A stretch of DNA of 64,000 nt from Stenogyne calaminthoides (taxonomy: Eukaryota > Streptophyta > Magnoliopsida > Lamiales > Lamiaceae). The notes beneath the pieces were generated by a model, which saw only the letters and a program-made list of their open reading frames with translations, searched no databases and was not told the origin of the DNA. This document shows, in pieces, positions 59,497-64,000 of the stretch (positions are counted from its first letter, which is position 1; each line of letters starts with the position of its first letter). The DNA is taken from assembly GCA_037126765.1 (NCBI GenBank), contig JBBCBC010000034.1:17296691-17360690 (forward strand), in the 5' to 3' direction. The translations under genes were made by a program, and so were the position numbers.

Positions 59497-59660
59497 GATC
59501 TCTTGTGCATCATGTAAATTAAGTACATTTTTTAAACATGCAAGTTGTTTTTACTGAAGCACTTGTACTTTTCAATGAAAACAACTTGCATTTTTCAAAA
59601 AACAACATGCACTTTTAAAAAATGTATTTAAGTTGCATAGAGCACCTAGTGCAGTCAAAA
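59497..59660. repeat. Hairpin MITE-like element, copy 6 (diverged)
   Basis: GATCTCTTGTGCATCATGTAA with ACATGCAAGTTGTTTTTACT on the left pairs with AACAACATGCACTTTTAAAA and TTGCATAGAGCACCTAGTGC on the right. It is more diverged than the others and is assigned with caution. Confidence 0.45.
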
Positions 59661-59698
59661 CTTTATCATGAGAAAATCTATCGTAAACACATATAGAA

Positions 59699-60440
59699 TT
59701 TTTTTTTGATAGAAAAGCTCGAAGAAATTAAACAATGGAAATCGATCGCCATGTTTTTAATCTATAAAGGATATCTACTCCAACCCAAACTTGAGGGAGT
59801 GGAGGGTCATGTGCCGACTTCGCCACCTTAAATAGGCAAATACCAAATACCCTAATGGGGCATGGCTAAAAAGAATTCCAATATCTTTTAAAAAACTGAT
59901 TTGCCGTCTGCAGCGCATACATCACATTTATAGAGTTGGAAAACAAATAAACAGGACCAGAAAAGAGTTGTGAATTTTAAAGTCGCCTCAGCCCCCAAAA
60001 CCGTACCGAAAGGCTCTAATTTTCTACACCCTCAAAATGACATAACCCATGTTGTACTTGACATCATCAAAACCAGCATCATTTGTCAAAGGTCCAACGC
60101 GCTCAGTTCCAGGAATTTCAAGACTAGCCTTGAACAAATGTATCCCAACTCTGCCCTAGACCCGTTGATAATTCTCTGACAACTTGTCAGCCCAAACTGT
60201 AGAAATCGGACATAATCCAGTCATGACAGCAAGGCAACAAGTAGAATTATGGTGAATCTCTTCAAACCGCCCAAACCTTTAAGCAAAAAACATCCATCCG
60301 CTATACAAGAAATAATGTCAATAAATGGAGCGTGAGACCCATCCTTCAACCATTCCCAAAACAATTCATCTTTCCAAACACTTCAAATGAGGGGACAGAA
60401 GAGTAAGGCGTGCGAAGTCGTTGCCCTGAAATAACCATTA
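59699..60440 (-). pseudogene. Third LINE: 5'-truncated ORF2 tail
   Basis: The minus strand starts in a zinc-binding RT end (CSNGYFRATTSHALLFCP, about 60390-60440; then WKDELFWEWLKDGS). It continues into the start of an RNase H-like domain (NDAGFDDVKYNMGYVILRV, about 60030-60090) in changing frames and ends near an A-tail (T-run at about 59700-59708). Stops and shifts are frequent. No target duplication could be established. It lies about 160 bp upstream of the RER1 promoter motifs. Confidence 0.65.
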
Positions 60441-60468
60441 CTGCAACTATTTTATGAACGTAAATGCC

Positions 60469-60483
60469 TTTTTTTTTTTTTTT
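60469..60483. repeat. T15 homopolymer upstream of RER1
   Basis: An uninterrupted poly(dT) run about 330 bp upstream of the RER1 start codon. Such tracts can exclude nucleosomes, or this one may be the A-tail of a minus-strand retro-insert. Confidence 0.6.
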
Positions 60484-60596
60484 AATTTATGTTTTCTAGG
60501 CCAAGTAAAAATATAGAGTACTGAAAATTGTTTGTGACAACTTATTAAAGAGAAACTACTTTTGCAATTATTTGATCCAATGTCTAGATGAACTAT

Positions 60597-60636
60597 TGGG
60601 CCTTGATCCAATAAGAAGGCCCAAAATCAAGCCCAT
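60597..60636 (+). promoter_or_regulatory. TGGGCC/GGCCCA (site II type) promoter motifs of RER1
   Basis: TGGGCC at 60597-60602, GGCCCA at 60618-60623 and GCCCAT at 60631-60636 cluster 165-205 bp upstream of the ATG. These TCP-factor-type elements are typical of constitutively expressed plant genes. No clear TATA box is seen at a suitable distance; TATATAAT at about 60778 is too close to the ATG. Confidence 0.55.
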
Positions 60637-60799
60637 AAAATCTCCCATAATCTGTGGTAGGTTGTCTTCTAATTTAATCAGTTGAAACTTGAGAAGACAA
60701 AAATGGCATGCGAAAGAAGAGGCGTTGCGACACCATTGATTATTTCTCTTTCTGAACCCAAATTCTGATTAAATCAGTATATAATCCAATAAATAAACA

Positions 60800-63769
60800 A
60801 TGAATACCGGTGGCGGAGCAGGCGTTGCAGGCGTTGCTGACGACAACACCCCGACCTCCGCCGTCATGCAATTCAGCCACGTGCTGTGGCGGCGGTACCA
60901 GCATTTGCTCGACAAATCGACGCCGCTCGTTCTGTACCGGTGGATCTTCCTGGCGGCGATCGCGTTCGTGTACGCGCTGCGCGTCTACTTTGTCCAGGGG
61001 TTCTACATCATCACCTACGGATTGGGAATCTACATCCTTCAGCTGCTGATAGCGTTTTTGTCGCCGCAAGTGGACCCCGAGATCCATACGCTCAACGATG
61101 GCCCCGCCCTCCCCACGCGTGGCTCCGAGGAGTTCCGCCCCTTCGTCCGCCGCCTGCCGGAGTTTAAGTTCTGGTGAGATTAGATCTTCTGTTTTGTCGA
61201 TCAATTTTCGCTTGATGATTTTTTGTGCAATTTCTTGTTTAATGATGTTCTGTGCTTAATACAGTTATTGAAAACTTAGTTTATACTTACATTTTTATCT
61301 ATGGGTGTATTAGAGGCCTACCCTGGATCGATTTTAGGTTTTTTATTAAACGAGACATAAGTGATTTTCTTCAGATGCTGCAATTAGCTTAATTTAGTTG
61401 GATTGCGTTATTGTCGATCAGCTTTGCATCTCGGGATTTAGGGCTAATTGCTGTGTGGTAATTTGTGACTTGGATCCTTATTGAGTTGGACAAGAGACGT
61501 ATATACTTGAGACTATCTGTTCATGTGTTAAACTACTGAAATGTGAAATGGAGTAGAAGGGGCACAGGATTGAAAGGAGAAGAAAGGATGGGAAGGGAGA
61601 GGAAGATCTTTATTTTATGGTTGATTTCAATAAGCATCAAGTCTTATAAAGGAGTTATAGATATAGGTAATCAATAAGTATGTTAAACATGAGAATATGG
61701 TTGAGAATCCTAGTTAATCTAGTTTTAAATTTTAAGTAAATACATGTTTCTTAGGGAATATAAAAATTTGGAAGTAGAACTGTAGGCATCCAATACTAGG
61801 GCATTTGATTAAGTGCCTGGGAAGTTTATGGTGACTTGCTTTATCAAATAGACAGTTATGTAAGATTTTTTCTCTCCATAAGAGAAACATATTCCATCTT
61901 TTATTGGATTTAGCCTAGTTTAGCCATCTTCTTTTCTGAATTATTGAGCAAAAGCTCGATTAGCCACATCTCACTAGATATAGAATATAACATTTATTAT
62001 TAAAGGCATTATGCACATCTAGATCCAGTGTTGGGTTAAACTATATGTACTTATGTAGAGGTGGATATTTATACATTGGGAAAGGATTCTTCATTAATGC
62101 TTTGGGATTTAAATTTCTTCTCAAATACTTGCCGATTCATGGGTTTCCTTTCATAGTTTAGCGTTTTGGCCTACTTGGCATATTTGTTTCTGAATGTAAA
62201 AAAGTTCAGACAAGTGGATGAACCTAGTTTCTGGATGGGTGTACTAATTTTCTGGAATAAGGTATCAGCTAGAATTTGGAAATCAATATGATTAACATGG
62301 GAAACCCCTAAGGTGCGATCAATTCTTGAGATGAGCTAGTCCATACAGAGCTTTGCTCTGGCTTGAAGTGGGCCCCCCGCTTGTGGACGGTGGGTTATGG
62401 TCCCCCGGATTAGTCGGTCCTTGGGCCGAGTTATCACGAAAAAATAAAAAACTAATCCTAGACTTTGTTCGTTTGATGTCATATTTAGCCGAAATATTCT
62501 TTTTCTTGTAAGATAGAATCGCAAACAGCAACTTTCAGGATCCTTGTGAAATGAACTCTTTTTTTTCTGAAAAAAAGTTCCTCTTTTGCTGCTCTGTAGA
62601 ATTCATAAAACAATCAATTTATTACCTAAGCTATCCCGATCACCTCTGTTATGTCCAAGAAAGCTCAAAGCTCTTCATCGGTGGTGCAAATTTTTACTGG
62701 AAAACTACTGTACCTGAAGCGTCAAGTACACCTCATTCAATTTTAGTCGCTGCATTAAGCATGATATTAACAATCTTATAGCCATCCTGTCTTTTTTTAT
62801 AATGCACAAGCCTTCATCTTTGTGTCTAACTTTTAAGTAGAGTTTCAGAGATTGAGTAGTGCACTAGTATATGTATATATACATGTTCTTAAGGCATAGT
62901 GAGGTCGATGGCCTCTCGGGTTAGAAACGATTTAGATTGCATAGGAATGATGTCTCCTGAGGGATGCATTTGAAAGAAGTTACACAAACAAAATTTATTT
63001 TCTAATTTCTGGATACAGTGCTATATTCAATTTTTTCAATTTGAGGAAGTGAACTCAATTTGAATCAAGGAGTTAAGTTCTGAAAACCCCAAACTCTAAA
63101 TAGCCGTAAGTTTCGGTTTCCATGGTTTGGTACTACTGACTTTTGAGTTTTGATTTGACACTGGAAATTGAGGTGTTGTGTATTTTAGTGTTTGGGATTA
63201 AGGGCTCTGCTGAAGAGGAAGAAGCTGATATGATGTATGAATGCAAAAATTCATTGTTAATTTGTTAGAAAATTTATACTCACCTTGCTGATTTCTGTTG
63301 ACTATGAAAATTATACTCTCTGTCCCCTATATTACTAGTTTGAAGGAAGTAAGTGGTTCTGATTGATAATTTATCTCTTAATTTTTACCACCATCAGTTT
63401 CTGATCTTGATGTACAATGAATTAAATCATTTTTCCACTCCCATTGTAGGCATACACTTACAAAGGCCTTTCTCATTGCTTTCGTGCTGACATTCTTCAG
63501 CGCTTTTGATGTGCCTGTGTTTTGGCCAATTTTGCTATTCTATTGGATAGTTTTGTTCGTTTCTACTATGAAGAGGCAAATAATGCATATGGTAAAATAT
63601 AAATATGTCCCGTTCACGTTTGGGAAGCAGGTCTGTCCTCACTCCTCCATGATTCATGGTCTACTTTTTACTTTTCAATTACCATTGTCGTTAAATTTTC
63701 AATCTTTTTCTTCAGCGTTATGGAAAGAAGGCAGCTCCCACGGATGAGACAAACACTGGAAGGCCATAA
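60800..63769 (+). CDS. RER1: RER1-type ER retention/retrieval receptor, three exons
   Basis: The coding exons are 60800-61173, 63450-63630 and 63716-63769, joined by GT-AG introns (61174-63449 and 63631-63715). Together they give 202 residues, slightly longer than the usual 190-200. The protein cycles between Golgi and ER and returns ER membrane proteins by recognising their transmembrane segments. The N-terminal cytosolic part contains RRYQHLLDKSTPLVLYRW. Four membrane segments follow, at about residues 46-65 (FLAAIAFVYALRVYF), 67-87, 128-146 (FLIAFVLTFFSAF) and 149-168 (ILLFYWIVLFVSTM), with the conserved DPEIH and RPFVRRLPEFKFWH between the pairs. The basic C-terminal tail is RYGKKAAPTDETNTGRP. 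The start follows an in-frame-free leader; the reading frame is clean. The first codon split (TG/G, Trp) fits the splice. Confidence 0.95.
61174..63449 (+). other. RER1 intron 1
   Basis: This 2276-bp GT...AG intron starts GTGAGA and ends CCATTGTAG. It is AT-rich with a branch-region pyrimidine tract before the acceptor. ORF-like stretches inside it, on either strand, show no domain. It contains one SINE-like repeat. Confidence 0.9.
62311..62452 (+). repeat. SINE-like repeat in RER1 intron 1
   Basis: A GC-rich island (GTGGGCCCCCCGCTTGTGG, GGTCCCCCGGATTAGTCGGT) ends GTTATCACGAAAAAATAAA, with an A-rich tail, inside otherwise AT-rich intron. A CCCGGATTAGTCGG block followed by TTATCA and an A-tail recalls 3' ends of plant SINEs from memory. 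The polymerase III boxes and target duplication are not clear. Confidence 0.4.
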
Positions 63770-64000
63770 TTTTTAAGGTAGATTGGGGCCTTGAAACTCT
63801 GAAGATACACATGTTTTAGGTTGGAATGTGATTTTTTTTTAGTAGCATACTCTCTTAGCATTTCATGTGTAGTTAAATTTGTATTTCACTAGTAAGGGAT
63901 TTATTTCCTGTGTTTAAGATGCCCAATATCTTATCCTCCTGCTAGGTAATACAGTTATCTAACATCACAATTTTTGTCAACAGATTGTTATGATGTAAAA
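63770..64000 (+). other. RER1 3' untranslated region and downstream
   Basis: AT-rich sequence after the TAA at 63767-63769, with no further coding. Candidate polyadenylation-type words include AATACA (63948) and TTGTTATGATG near the window end. The transcript end cannot be fixed from sequence alone. Confidence 0.5.

Noticed and set aside
60740..61204. 154-codon minus-strand ORF opposite RER1 exon 1
   Set aside because: It is a shadow of a GC-rich coding exon; RER1 on the plus strand explains the sequence fully.
62319..62531. Minus-strand ORFs in RER1 intron 1
   Set aside because: They overlap a GC-rich SINE-like repeat, have no domain, and lie antisense in a well defined intron.

Overview
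This window looks like nuclear DNA of a flowering plant, most likely a eudicot. It has an intron-containing plant housekeeping gene (RER1-type) at the right end and AT-rich spacer carrying Stowaway miniatures. The rest is a dense nest of plant retrotransposons (SIRE-like and Angela-like Copia, Tat/Retand-like Gypsy, L1-type LINEs). I see nothing prokaryotic or organellar, and I cannot name the species.

Layout, left to right. 1-14145 is a three-level nest: an Angela-like Copia (B) holds a SIRE-like Copia (A) in its left LTR, and A in turn holds a solo LTR with a perfect 5-bp target duplication. 14146-16563 is AT-rich spacer with two Stowaway miniatures, hairpin elements and a 35-bp tandem duplication. 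16564-30156 is a 5'-truncated LINE with a 15-bp target duplication, split by a 13-kb Tat/Retand-like Gypsy element with its own GTCTA target duplication. That Gypsy carries a long antisense coding region behind pol. 30401-32530 is a second, decayed LINE. 32895-43350 is a Tc1/mariner transposon (MLE1) split inside its transposase by a 9.2-kb Angela-like Copia (C), whose LTRs belong to the same family as the solo LTR near the left end.

43351-54700 is AT-rich spacer with a tRNA-derived SINE-like repeat, several copies of one hairpin MITE family, a long foldback element, a Stowaway and a diverged tandem segmental duplication of about 2 kb. 54737-59338 is an A-rich hAT-like element holding a complete-ended mariner-like element (MLE2). 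MLE2's decayed transposase keeps all three catalytic aspartates with DD39D spacing, and the element also holds an unrelated gene-like fragment and a 40-bp minisatellite. 59699-60440 is a third LINE tail. 60800-63769 is the one apparently functional host gene, a three-exon RER1 (Golgi-to-ER retrieval receptor) gene with TGGGCC-type promoter motifs.

Almost every transposon reading frame is broken, so no element here looks autonomous. The nesting gives a relative chronology: B before A before the solo LTR; LINE before Gypsy; MLE1 before Copia C; hAT-like before MLE2. I found no convincing new multi-gene system. The least familiar items are the hairpin MITE family, the gene-like cargo in MLE2, a small ORF conserved in the leaders of Copia B and C, and a perfect 46-bp palindrome.
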